Source: Acetothermia bacterium 64_32 (lineage in GTDB: Bacteria; Bipolaricaulota; Bipolaricaulia; Bipolaricaulales; Bipolaricaulaceae). Taken from it: DNA of 35,156 nucleotides. This document shows positions 14,218-22,203 of this stretch, piece after piece (position 1 is the first letter of the stretch; every line of letters starts with the position of its first letter). The stretch spans positions 1 to 35,156 of the forward strand of contig LGFI01000006.1 in the NCBI GenBank assembly GCA_001508155.1, in the 5' to 3' direction. Made by a program: the position numbers and the translations under genes. The notes below the pieces were generated by a model. That model saw only the letters and a list, made by a program, of their open reading frames with translations, was not told the DNA's origin and ran no database searches.

Positions 14218-14988
14218 CTAAGCCTCCCGGGTCGCCAAATACCCACCGTCCACGTAGATCACCTGGCCGGTGAGGTAGCGCGACGCGTCCGATGCGAGGA
14301 ACACGGCGGTGCCGCCAAGATCCTCCGGAAGACCCTCCCTCCCGAGCGGCACCTGTCGCTTGAGCCTTGTCACCCAGTCCGGATCGGAAAACAGCCTCTG
14401 CGTCATCTTGGTGCGGAAGTATCCGGGGGCGATGGCGTTCACCCGCACCCCATGAGGGCCCCATTCCGCCGCCAACACCCGAGTAAGCCCCACCACCCCG
14501 GTCTTGGACGCGGCATACGGGGCCAGGGTGGGAATCCCCACCGCCGAGAGGAGGGAGGCGATGTTGATGATGCTCCCCCGTCCCTGGTGGACCATCACCT
14601 CTCCCGCGGTCTGGGAGACGAAGAACGTCCCTTTGAGGTTGACCCCCAAGATCCAGTCCCACTCATCCTCAGTGACCTCCAGGGAGGGGATGCGCTTGTT
14701 CACGCCGGCGGCGTTCACCAGGACATCCAATCGCGCTTGCCAACCGGCTGCCTCCTCTACCATTCGGCGGGCATCCTGCGGCACCGAGACGTCGCCCGTC
14801 ACCACTAGGGCCCGGCGTCCTTTGGCCTCGATCTCCTCTGCTACTGCCTCAAGCTCTCCCAGTGTGCGACTGGCCACCACCACATCCGCCCCGGCCTCGG
14901 CGAGGGCCAGAGCGATCCCCCGACCCAAACCTCTGCCGCCGCCGGTGACCAGGGCCACCTTCCCCTCTAGCGAAAAATCGTCGCTCAT
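14218..14988 (-). CDS. Short-chain dehydrogenase, KduD/gluconate 5-dehydrogenase-like, copy 1
   Basis: SDR-family NAD(P)-dependent dehydrogenase (256 aa) with TGGGRGLG cofactor motif (residues 15-22), the NAAG motif and a YAASK active site. Its overall pattern is most like 2-deoxygluconate/gluconate 5-dehydrogenase proteins that interconvert keto-acids and sugar acids. Its pairing with eda suggests it feeds a keto-acid into KDG metabolism; the actual substrate is unknown. It is nearly identical in protein sequence to the SDR at 22900-23667. A GAGGAG site lies upstream of the ATG. Confidence 0.85.
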   Translation of the reverse strand: MSDDFSLEGKVALVTGGGRGLGRGIALALAEAGADVVVASRTLGELEAVAEEIEAKGRRALVVTGDVSVPQDARRMVEEAAGWQARLDVLVNAAGVNKRIPSLEVTEDEWDWILGVNLKGTFFVSQTAGEVMVHQGRGSIINIASLLSAVGIPTLAPYAASKTGVVGLTRVLAAEWGPHGVRVNAIAPGYFRTKMTQRLFSDPDWVTRLKRQVPLGREGLPEDLGGTAVFLASDASRYLTGQVIYVDGGYLATREA

Positions 14989-15072
14989 CTACACACTCCT
15001 CCTACCCCTCTACTTATTGCTGTAATCGTTGCCGCTAGAGCAAGCCATTCTGAGGCGGTAACCTATCTACGG

Positions 15073-16149
15073 TTACAGTTGGCACTGGATTACAACCTTT
15101 ATGGCTCCCCCTGCCCTAGTTCTTGCCACCTCGAATGCCTTGTGTATATCTTTCAACGGGAATGTATGTGTTATAAGTAGAGAGAAATCAATTGGATTTG
15201 CTTTGACCAAATTTATAACTTGAGCAACAGATCGTTCCCCCTCAGCTTTTGAGCCGCACATAGAAATGTTCCATTGAACGACCTTATTCACGTTTACCTG
15301 GGACGGTTGCTCGTATATCCCTACAAGCCCGATTCTCCCGTTCTTTTTACAACACTCAACAGCATCTTCCACTGCCTTTGTAGAACCTGAGCACTCAAGC
15401 ACAGCATCAGCTCCCACGCCATCAGTAAGCTCAAGAACCCGTTCAACAACGTTTTCTGCTCGTACATTTAATAGAACATCAGCCCCAAGCTTTTTACCAA
15501 GGCTTAGACGTTCATCTCGCGTACCTGTCAATATAATTCTTCCAGCTCCAAGCCGCCTTAGCAAAGCGACAGCAGTTAGACCAATCGGTCCAGGGCCGAA
15601 GACCGCCCAAGTTTCCCCCGCATTGACACCACCTGCCCTTCTGATCCCATACAAAGCGGTTGCAGCTGTAGTTAATAAAGTGGCCTCTTCATAACTCATG
15701 TTTTCGGGAATTTTATATACAGAGCTAATATGGTTACACGCATACTCAGCATACCCTCCATTCACTGTAAATCCATAGTGCCGATGCCCTTTTCTGTTAT
15801 CCCCGTAGTTTAGACACGTTGTATAGTACCCATCCCTGCAGTTGTCACATACGCCACAGCCCTTATGCGGTTCAACCACTACCCTGTCACCGATCATAAA
15901 CTCGTCCACCTGCTCCCCCACTGCCACTATCTCCCCAGCATATTCATGCCCAAATATAAATTGCCCATACGGCGGCTGGTTTGGCCAGCCATGGGCCAGG
16001 ATTTTAGGATCTGTACCGCATATCGCACATGCTTCCACCCGAATGAGTACCTCATCAGGGCCCGGTCTTGGAACCGGGTAGTCGTCAACAAGCCGGAGAT
16101 CTTCTGGACCATACAGAACTGCGGCTCGCATTGTGTCAGGAACTTTCAT
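15073..16149 (-). CDS. Zinc-dependent medium-chain dehydrogenase 1 (candidate IolM/IolO-like)
   Basis: Medium-chain dehydrogenase (358 aa) with catalytic zinc ligands in CAICGTD and GHEYAGE, the structural-zinc segment CGVCDNCRDGYYTTC, and the Rossmann motif GPGPIGL. Relatives include L-idonate, sorbitol and threonine dehydrogenases. Next to a creatininase-family hydrolase and a second such dehydrogenase, it may be one of the ring or keto-acid dehydrogenases of a Thermotoga-type inositol pathway (inference). Base composition is clearly more AT-rich than the flanking eda/SDR genes. It overlaps the stop of the next dehydrogenase by 4 bases. Confidence 0.85.
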   Translation of the reverse strand: MKVPDTMRAAVLYGPEDLRLVDDYPVPRPGPDEVLIRVEACAICGTDPKILAHGWPNQPPYGQFIFGHEYAGEIVAVGEQVDEFMIGDRVVVEPHKGCGVCDNCRDGYYTTCLNYGDNRKGHRHYGFTVNGGYAEYACNHISSVYKIPENMSYEEATLLTTAATALYGIRRAGGVNAGETWAVFGPGPIGLTAVALLRRLGAGRIILTGTRDERLSLGKKLGADVLLNVRAENVVERVLELTDGVGADAVLECSGSTKAVEDAVECCKKNGRIGLVGIYEQPSQVNVNKVVQWNISMCGSKAEGERSVAQVINLVKANPIDFSLLITHTFPLKDIHKAFEVARTRAGGAIKVVIQCQL

Positions 16150-17201
16150 TCTGCATCACCCACCTTAATGATGACCTTCATCGCCCTTTCCCGATCAGAG
16201 GCGGCTGCAAAGGCTTGCTCCCATTCTTCAAAGCGGAACTGGTGCGTGACTAACTCTTGAACCAACTCGGGATGCTCCCCTATGAACTGCAGCGCAAACT
16301 CAAAATGCCCTGTCCCGCCTACACTCCCAACCACCGCACCTGCCTTAAGCGTGAGGAGTCGAGGGCTTATCTCAACGCTCGGTACGAACCCGATGCTCAC
16401 AACGTAGCCAAGAGGACGTAACAGTTCCAAAGCTTGGCGGAAAGCAGTGGGAGCCCCAGAGGTCTCCAAGATTAGGTCGTAATGAGTACGAGAATAGAGG
16501 GATTGATAATTATTGTTTCCGATGGATTTATATTTCGCAAGGTCGCATGTGAGTTCCTCTGCACCGAGAGAGATCGCTTTATCGATACGCGAGGTAAGAA
16601 TATCAAACAATTCAACGTGCTTAAACCCATACACATAACGCAACATCAGCAAAGATCCGAGCCCGATGGGGCCCCCTCCCAACACAAGCACTCTGCCGTT
16701 TTTTAAGGAAGGACTTATCTCTACAACTCTATGTATAGCATGGGCCGAAACTGCAAGGGGCTCCGTTAGTGCAAGGAGGCGTACATCCGAAGGAGGCACG
16801 GTTTTGTAAAGGTACTTCATATCCTGAATAAAGAACTCTCGCAAAGCGCCAGGAACCGTGATACCAAATTTTTCGATATTAACGCAAAGGTTTTTATCTT
16901 TCTCGCAAAGGGCACATTGCCCACAATACATAGAGCAGTCTCCGGTCACTATGTCACCAGGCTCAAACTCCGAGACTTTTTCCCCTACCGCCTCTACAAC
17001 ACCTACCCATTCATGGCCAGGACAAACGGGGTAAACATGCGGTCCTGCATAGGTTCCCCTGTACAAAGCAATGTCGGAGCCGCAGAGGCTCACGAAAAGC
17101 GTTTTCACAAGAACTTCAGTTCCTACAGGATCCCTGACTTCCTCTGTATGCAGTGTACCTCGGCTGTCCCCGAAAATTGATAAGACCCTAGCCTTTCTCA
17201 T
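16146..17201 (-). CDS. Zinc-dependent medium-chain dehydrogenase 2 (candidate IolM/IolO-like)
   Basis: Second zinc-type medium-chain dehydrogenase (351 aa), only distantly similar to its neighbour. It has LCGSDIALYRG and PGHEWVG catalytic zinc segments, the CGQCALCEKDKNLC structural-zinc loop, and a GGGPIGLG cofactor motif. The ATG at 17201 is used because it opens the conserved RKARVLSIFG start; in-frame upstream codons overlap the hydrolase gene. The DNA is AT-rich like that of dehydrogenase 1. It probably acts in the same pathway as the hydrolase just upstream; the substrate is not determined. Confidence 0.85.
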   Translation of the reverse strand: MRKARVLSIFGDSRGTLHTEEVRDPVGTEVLVKTLFVSLCGSDIALYRGTYAGPHVYPVCPGHEWVGVVEAVGEKVSEFEPGDIVTGDCSMYCGQCALCEKDKNLCVNIEKFGITVPGALREFFIQDMKYLYKTVPPSDVRLLALTEPLAVSAHAIHRVVEISPSLKNGRVLVLGGGPIGLGSLLMLRYVYGFKHVELFDILTSRIDKAISLGAEELTCDLAKYKSIGNNNYQSLYSRTHYDLILETSGAPTAFRQALELLRPLGYVVSIGFVPSVEISPRLLTLKAGAVVGSVGGTGHFEFALQFIGEHPELVQELVTHQFRFEEWEQAFAAASDRERAMKVIIKVGDAE

Positions 17202-17215
17202 GATACCCCCACCCT

Positions 17216-18301
17216 CTAAGGCAACCCAGTAATAGCATATACAGACTTCCAGCCGGGTTCTTCTGGCCACTTCAGATATTGCTCCATCTCTTCTTTGCTC
17301 CGGAGGGTGATCTCATCTACCGGAGGAAGTTCACCGGGTGGGAAAGCCTCAAGGATTTCCTCAATAACTAGCGTAAGGTAACGGAGGATAGCCACAACTG
17401 CACGCTTGGCTTTTTCTGGCGAGGCCTTGGACGGTTTTCCCACAACTCCATGTGGACTTCCTATAAGCTCTATCGCCATATGTCCCTCCCCCTCAGACCA
17501 CCGGTGAGGACGCCGGCAGGAATCCACAGAAGTATCAAAGTGACCACTGGGTAGAAAGTGCTTTCCTTCCTCGTCCACAACGTGTGTCATGTCAATCATT
17601 CCCTCGGGGAATAAAAGCAAGCCTAGAGACGTTTCGTGCTCACCAGCGTGAATAAAATCGGTCTCCCAACCCGTCTTCTCGCAGGGGGTGAAGAACTCCC
17701 GCACCGCTCGGTGCCAGTCCATCACTCGGTAGATTCCCGGGAGCTGATAGCGGTAAAGGAACTCATGCAAGGCCGATTCCAAGACCCAGAGGTGCCCGTG
17801 GTTGTTGATGATGATCTGTTTTCTGAACCCATCGTTCCAGAGGCCGAGCATTACGTGGATTAGGGTCTCGCGGGTTACCGTCTCGGGCATGATCACGTTT
17901 CCGGGCATCCCTATGTGGTGGTAAGGGTGAGAGCCGTAGTTTATGGGCCAGGCAAGGTTTACAGGATACCCCCTTTTTTCGGTATAGCGGCGAACAGCCT
18001 CGATGATTTGGGTTACCTGAAGCGTATCGTGGCCAGAACAAGAATGGTCTCCATGCCGTTCAGTGCATCCCACGGGGATAAGGACGATATCGTTTTTCTT
18101 ACGATTCTCTATTAGTTTACGCCGCGGGGTGGTTTGGATGTAAGTTCCAGGCTTCCCAAGTTCCGGTGGTGAAGGGACGCCGTACTCAGAAAGGATTCTC
18201 TCGATTTCATCTATTGGGGCATCCCAGATTTCCTTCTTCAGACGCCCTACCCTGCTAGCTTCAAAGACAATACCTGGGTATTCAGTAGTTATCCACTGCA
18301 T
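17216..18301 (-). CDS. iolN: Creatininase-family hydrolase, candidate 3-dehydro-scyllo-inosose hydrolase
   Basis: Creatininase-superfamily amidohydrolase-like protein (361 aa). Metal-ligand segments are recognisable: VGCTERHGDHSCSGHD (Glu/His/Asp), NNHGH and HAGEHETS. In Thermotoga maritima a member of this family (IolN) opens a diketo-inositol ring to 5-keto-L-gluconate, and there too it lies beside two zinc dehydrogenases; that neighbourhood is reproduced here. This assignment is therefore by family and context, not by a specific residue. The ATG at 18301 has GGGAGG about 8 bases upstream and overlaps the ABC ATPase stop by 13 bases. Creatininase proper is an unlikely alternative. Confidence 0.7.
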   Translation of the reverse strand: MQWITTEYPGIVFEASRVGRLKKEIWDAPIDEIERILSEYGVPSPPELGKPGTYIQTTPRRKLIENRKKNDIVLIPVGCTERHGDHSCSGHDTLQVTQIIEAVRRYTEKRGYPVNLAWPINYGSHPYHHIGMPGNVIMPETVTRETLIHVMLGLWNDGFRKQIIINNHGHLWVLESALHEFLYRYQLPGIYRVMDWHRAVREFFTPCEKTGWETDFIHAGEHETSLGLLLFPEGMIDMTHVVDEEGKHFLPSGHFDTSVDSCRRPHRWSEGEGHMAIELIGSPHGVVGKPSKASPEKAKRAVVAILRYLTLVIEEILEAFPPGELPPVDEITLRSKEEMEQYLKWPEEPGWKSVYAITGLP

Positions 18302-19074
18302 GTTTCACACCTCCCTGTTATAACCTTTGCAACTCCCGAGCGGATGATCTCGATGATCTCCTCGGGAGACACCTCCCCCTTGGCGAACTCGGCCACCTTA
18401 CGCCCATGCTCCAGGATGGTGAACCGGTCCGCCACCGAGTACACGTGGTAGATGTTGTGGGTGATAAAGATGATGGACAGCCCCCGTTCTTTTGCCTCCA
18501 GCACGAAATCAAGAACCTTTTGGGACTCCTTTATGGAAAGCGCTGCAGTGGGCTCGTCCAGAATGAGAAGCTTGGCTCCGAAATGCATCGCTCGGCCAAT
18601 GGCCACGGATTGCCTCTCGCCCCCGGAGAGTATTGCCACCGGCTCATCCGGGGACCTAACCTTAACCCCGATCTCCCGCAGGGCCCCTGCCGCTATCTCG
18701 TCCATCTTCCGGTGCTCCATGAGGTTCAGGGGACCAACCTTCCGCACCAGCTCTCGCCCCAGGAAGAAGTTCCTGGTGATGCTCATCAGCGGGATCAACG
18801 CCAGGTCCTGATAGACCGTCTCTATCCCTAGGTCTCGCGCATCTTTGGGGGAGCCAAACGAGACCTCCCGTCCCTCGAAGTAGATCCTCCCGCTGTCAGG
18901 CTTATATACCCCGGTGAGGATCTTAATCAGAGTTGACTTGCCGGCACCGTTGTCCCCCACCAGCCCCATTACCTCCTGCCTTTTTACATCGAAATCCACG
19001 TCCTTGAGGGCCTGAACAGTGCCAAAACGCTTGCTTATCCCCTCCATCCGCACCAGGAAGCCGTTCCCATTCAT
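18289..19074 (-). CDS. CUT2-family sugar ABC transporter ATPase (single domain)
   Basis: ATP-binding subunit (261 aa) of a ribose/inositol-type importer. Walker A is GDNGAGKST, the signature is LSGGERQSVAIGRAM, Walker B is LLILDEPTAAL, and the switch histidine lies in FITHN. Most CUT2 ATPases (RbsA) are fused tandem domains of about 500 aa; this one is a single domain, as in the FrcA type. The ATG at 19074 overlaps the permease stop by 4 bases, with GGAGG 11 bases upstream. It probably energises the adjacent permease. Confidence 0.9.
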   Translation of the reverse strand: MNGNGFLVRMEGISKRFGTVQALKDVDFDVKRQEVMGLVGDNGAGKSTLIKILTGVYKPDSGRIYFEGREVSFGSPKDARDLGIETVYQDLALIPLMSITRNFFLGRELVRKVGPLNLMEHRKMDEIAAGALREIGVKVRSPDEPVAILSGGERQSVAIGRAMHFGAKLLILDEPTAALSIKESQKVLDFVLEAKERGLSIIFITHNIYHVYSVADRFTILEHGRKVAEFAKGEVSPEEIIEIIRSGVAKVITGRCETCSG

Positions 19075-20036
19075 CCCAGAGCCCACCTCCTTAGTTTGAT
19101 ATTCACCACCGAAGCCACAATCAGTACTATCCCGATGAATGCCTGATACCAATAGGAGGGCGCTCCCGCCATCACCAACCCCGACCTCACCATCCCCACC
19201 AGCAGAGCACCTAACATGGCCCCGATCATGCTTCCGTATCCCCCCGTCATCAGCGCCCCCCCGATCACCGCAGCCGCTATGGCCTCCAGCTCCAGTCCCT
19301 GCCCCCGAGTCGGGTCCACCGAGTGGAAACGAGCGAACTGGATACAACCCGCGAGCCCCGCCAACACCGCCGATACCATGAAGTTTATGATCTTCACCCG
19401 ATCTATCCTGATACCAAGCGTCCGGGCAGCCTGGGGTCCACCACCCGTGGCAAACACCCAGTTCCCATAGCGGGTCCGCGTCAGGATAAACGCCAGGATG
19501 ACCACCACCCCCAGAAACCAAAAGGCAGACATCCTAAGCTGTTCCGCAAACCGCCCGTTGAGCGCAAATAGTAGACCCGAATCCCCCCAATATCTCACCG
19601 GGAAGCCCCCGGTGACGGCCAGAATCACCCCCCGCCACAACATCATGCTGCCCAAGGTGATGATGAATGAGGGCACACCAGTCCGCACAACCAATAGCCC
19701 GTTGACCAATCCGATGAACGCCGCAGCCACCAGGGCAAGAAGAAGTCCGACGATGTGGGGAAGTCCCGCCGCGGCCGTGATGGCGAAGATCATCCCTGAT
19801 ACTCCAAGCACAGATCCCACCGATAGATCAAACTCTCCCGCGATCATGAGAAACGTTATCCCTGCCGTCACTATGCCCAATTCCGCAGCCACCGTGATTA
19901 TCCCAGCAATGGAGTCAAAGGTGAGAAACCGCTCCGCAGCAAAAGTGAAGCCAGTGAACACGATAAGAAAACCTACAAATACTCCGAACTCAGGCCGCTT
20001 GCGTGCCCGAAGTACCAGCGAGCTTGGGAAATGCAT
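19071..20036 (-). CDS. CUT2-family sugar ABC transporter permease (RbsC-like)
   Basis: Integral-membrane permease (321 aa) of the RbsC family with about eight to ten hydrophobic segments and the family hallmark GEFDLSVGSVLG (about residues 67-78). Also visible is a GNWVFATGGGPQAARTLGI loop that contacts the ATPase. A GGAGG site lies 10 bases upstream of the ATG. Positioned between the binding-protein and ATPase genes, it completes a one-permease (homodimeric) importer. Substrate inferred as inositol or a related polyol from the downstream catabolic genes. Confidence 0.92.
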   Translation of the reverse strand: MHFPSSLVLRARKRPEFGVFVGFLIVFTGFTFAAERFLTFDSIAGIITVAAELGIVTAGITFLMIAGEFDLSVGSVLGVSGMIFAITAAAGLPHIVGLLLALVAAAFIGLVNGLLVVRTGVPSFIITLGSMMLWRGVILAVTGGFPVRYWGDSGLLFALNGRFAEQLRMSAFWFLGVVVILAFILTRTRYGNWVFATGGGPQAARTLGIRIDRVKIINFMVSAVLAGLAGCIQFARFHSVDPTRGQGLELEAIAAAVIGGALMTGGYGSMIGAMLGALLVGMVRSGLVMAGAPSYWYQAFIGIVLIVASVVNIKLRRWALG

Positions 20037-20134
20037 CTCTCACATGCCTCCTGTCGCGGACAACAGGATGGCGGGCCTGAATCACCAGCTAAGAACCTTT
20101 TCAGGCCCGCCACCTCCGGCCTATTTAACGATGC

Positions 20135-21091
20135 TTACCAATACAACTCATTCTGTTCGACCATATCCACATTTGTTTGATCGATGATAGAAGGACCTGT
20201 TAGCACGTCGGAAGCCGGGAAAAAGCCGAATTTTTGGTACCAATACAGATAAAATACAGCCAGATAGCCCTGGAAATACTGTCGTTGCGATATTGTAAGT
20301 AACGTTGTTCCGTCGCGGATGGCTTTCAGGATAACAGGGTGAACATCATGGGCGGCGTGCACCACCCTTCCGGCCAATCCCTGCTCCTCAAGAAACTGGA
20401 TAACCCAGGTACTAACTAAAGTTCCTACTGTAAAAATGACATCGGTATCAGGGTGCCTTACGAAGTATCCCCGCAGGAGCTCAAGAGCTTGGGTTGGATC
20501 GAGTCCAGTTGCCAACTTCTCAGCAGGCACTCCGGCAGCTGCCATTGTGTCGATGAATCCTTGGGCCCGGTTTTCAAAACCTACATGACCAACCTCATGT
20601 ATAGCAACCACTGCCCGAGTAGGTGTATGAACAGACAACACACGTTCAGCGGCTCGGACACCCGCCAAATATTGGTCTGCTCCAATGAAGAACAAGTAGG
20701 GGATACGTTCCTCCCGCAGGCGGGTATCAGGCGTATTAATCGCTATGATAGGAATCCCGAGTGAGATGGCCCGCCGCATTGGCTCATCGGTAGCCTGGGG
20801 ATTTGTCATAGTAGCGGCTATTCCGTCCGGCCTAGCAGCAATGGCAGCGTTGAGCATTTCCACGAAGGCTTCCACGGAATAGACAGGTGGTCCTGAGTAG
20901 ATTGCCCGGACAGAGTCTTCAGTGTTAGCGTTAATAAATTCCTGTGCTGCCTGCATGCCTTTGATGACTTTCCCCCAGAAAGGATCAGACGGCCCTCCAT
21001 GCGACACTATGTAAAATGTGTAATTTTCGCTCAGTGCCCAAGCTCCCACACCCAAAACGACAAACACCAAAATTGCCAGCTTCTTCAACAT
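20135..21091 (-). CDS. CUT2-family periplasmic sugar-binding protein
   Basis: Substrate-binding protein (318 aa) with a cleavable-looking N-terminal signal (KKLAILVFVVLGVGAWA, no lipobox Cys) and a type I periplasmic-binding fold. Recognisable elements are SHGGPSDPFWGKVIKGMQAA, ARPDGIAATMTNP, IPIIAINTPD and a late AAHDVHPVILKAI segment. It delivers the sugar to the permease encoded 98 bases downstream. The ATG at 21091 follows GGAGG by 7 bases. The gene is AT-richer than the permease and ATPase. Two tandem 22-bp repeats lie just upstream and may control it. Confidence 0.9.
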   Translation of the reverse strand: MLKKLAILVFVVLGVGAWALSENYTFYIVSHGGPSDPFWGKVIKGMQAAQEFINANTEDSVRAIYSGPPVYSVEAFVEMLNAAIAARPDGIAATMTNPQATDEPMRRAISLGIPIIAINTPDTRLREERIPYLFFIGADQYLAGVRAAERVLSVHTPTRAVVAIHEVGHVGFENRAQGFIDTMAAAGVPAEKLATGLDPTQALELLRGYFVRHPDTDVIFTVGTLVSTWVIQFLEEQGLAGRVVHAAHDVHPVILKAIRDGTTLLTISQRQYFQGYLAVFYLYWYQKFGFFPASDVLTGPSIIDQTNVDMVEQNELYW

Positions 21092-21106
21092 CTTCTAACC
21101 TCCTTC

Positions 21107-21150
21107 TTTTATTCATTGGAATACTACTTTTTATTCGCTGAAATACTACT
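21107..21150 (-). promoter_or_regulatory. Tandem 22-bp repeats upstream of the binding-protein gene (possible operators)
   Basis: Two directly abutting 22-base units (21107-21128 and 21129-21150) match at 19 of 22 positions. Each contains a near-palindromic core, ATTCCAATGAAT and ATTTCAGCGAAT on the minus strand. They lie between a TATATA box (21167-21172) and the start codon. Position suits a repressor such as the adjacent IclR protein; this link is inference. Confidence 0.5.
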
Positions 21151-21213
21151 CCCCACGAACAGCACCTATATATTCTACATTTCATTCACCTCCCCTTTAC
21201 ATTTGACCCATGT

Positions 21214-22011
21214 TTAGTTATTAGTGCTTTTATAGCCGAGTTGAGATGAGACTGCTGAGGCAATACGTTTCACTTCTACCCCTATAATTTCCAGTTGGGC
21301 GGCATCTGTACGAAACGCCGGGATGGCCACACTCAAAGCGGCCACAGGGTAGCCCGTGTGATCGAGGATCGGGGCTGCTACACACCGGATCTCCTCCTCG
21401 TGCTCCCCAAGATCAAAGGCAAAGCCCCGGACACGTATCCGTTCACACTCTTGTTCGAACTCGTCGATCGACGTTATAGTATTCGCCGTGTAGGGTTTCA
21501 GCCCCCTCTCCTCGAGGATCCTGCGACGCTCGTCCCGAGGGAGAAATGCCATTATTGCCTTCCCTAACCCGGTACAATGGGCAGGAGCCCGCCTTCCCAC
21601 GGCTGAATACATGCGAATGGTCTGGGTGCTCTCCCTCTTCTCCAGATACACAACCTCTCCAGAATCCAAGATGGCAAGGTGCACGGTCTCATTGGTTTTC
21701 TTCTGGAGTTCTTCCAAATAAGGCAGCGCTATTTTCCTTATCTCAAAGCGCTCTAGCCCCTTCTGGGCAAGTTCAATTAGGCCCGGGCCCGGATGATAGA
21801 GGCCAGTCTGGGGTTCCTTGGATACAAGGTGGAAGGCCTGCAGGGTGTTAAGAAGCCGGTAAACGCTGGGTTTGCTTAAGCCTATGTAATCGCTGAGCTC
21901 CGAGAGGCTAACCCCCCGGTGGTCATTAGAGGAACACACATACTCCAGGAGCTTTAGAGCCCGGTAGACCGACTGGACACCGTGTCTTGGGTCCCACTCG
22001 TTGTTAGGCAT
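21214..22011 (-). CDS. IclR-family transcriptional regulator 1
   Basis: IclR-family regulator (265 aa): an N-terminal winged helix-turn-helix (SLSELSDYIGLSKPSVYRLLNTL, split here as SLSELSDYIGLSK and PSVYRLLNTL) and a C-terminal ligand-binding domain with the family segments APAHCTGLGKAI and VAALSVAIPAF. IclR proteins often govern aromatic-acid and sugar-acid operons (KdgR, IclR). It lies immediately upstream of the ABC transporter and inositol-type genes, so it is the likely local regulator, with a KDG-like or keto-acid effector possible. It has its own promoter and a palindrome over its start codon. Confidence 0.9.
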   Translation of the reverse strand: MPNNEWDPRHGVQSVYRALKLLEYVCSSNDHRGVSLSELSDYIGLSKPSVYRLLNTLQAFHLVSKEPQTGLYHPGPGLIELAQKGLERFEIRKIALPYLEELQKKTNETVHLAILDSGEVVYLEKRESTQTIRMYSAVGRRAPAHCTGLGKAIMAFLPRDERRRILEERGLKPYTANTITSIDEFEQECERIRVRGFAFDLGEHEEEIRCVAAPILDHTGYPVAALSVAIPAFRTDAAQLEIIGVEVKRIASAVSSQLGYKSTNN

Positions 22012-22020
22012 TACCTAACA
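22002..22020 (-). promoter_or_regulatory. Inverted repeat over the IclR start codon (putative operator)
   Basis: TGTTAGG (22002-22008), a 5-base spacer, and CCTAACA (22014-22020) form perfect 7-bp arms. The site covers the start codon and the expected transcription start of the IclR gene, an arrangement that fits autorepression. Confidence 0.5.
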
Positions 22021-22027
22021 CCATTAC

Positions 22028-22056
22028 ATTATAGTTTGCAGCCAGGGAGAAGTCAA
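22028..22056 (-). promoter_or_regulatory. Promoter of IclR regulator 1
   Basis: Minus strand: TTGACT (22051-22056), exactly 17 bases, TATAAT (22028-22033). The start codon is 16 bases beyond the -10 box, giving a leader of about 10 nt. Confidence 0.75.
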
Positions 22057-22160
22057 GCTTTGCGGAAAAGTGTTAACCACTACATTCAAGCCGGTGGTTG
22101 CAGGTGTTTTCGCGTTATACCCCCGCCCGACCGCAACCCCGAAACCTGCGAGGACTCACA

Positions 22161-22203
22161 CTTCACTCATCACCGATCACCCACACACATCACAGATCAC
22201 GCG
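22161..22203. repeat. Degenerate heptamer array at eda copy 2 3' end
   Basis: Units CTTCACT, CATCACC, GATCACC, CACACAC, ATCACAG, ATCACGC. This is the only such array in the window outside the Hdr-Kor operon; it supplies the last codons and stop of eda copy 2. Confidence 0.65.

Noticed and set aside
15058-15076. GTAACC/GGTTAC hairpin at the end of the first zinc dehydrogenase gene as a terminator
   Set aside because: The stem includes the stop codon and is not followed by a T-run, and the next gene continues in the same direction.
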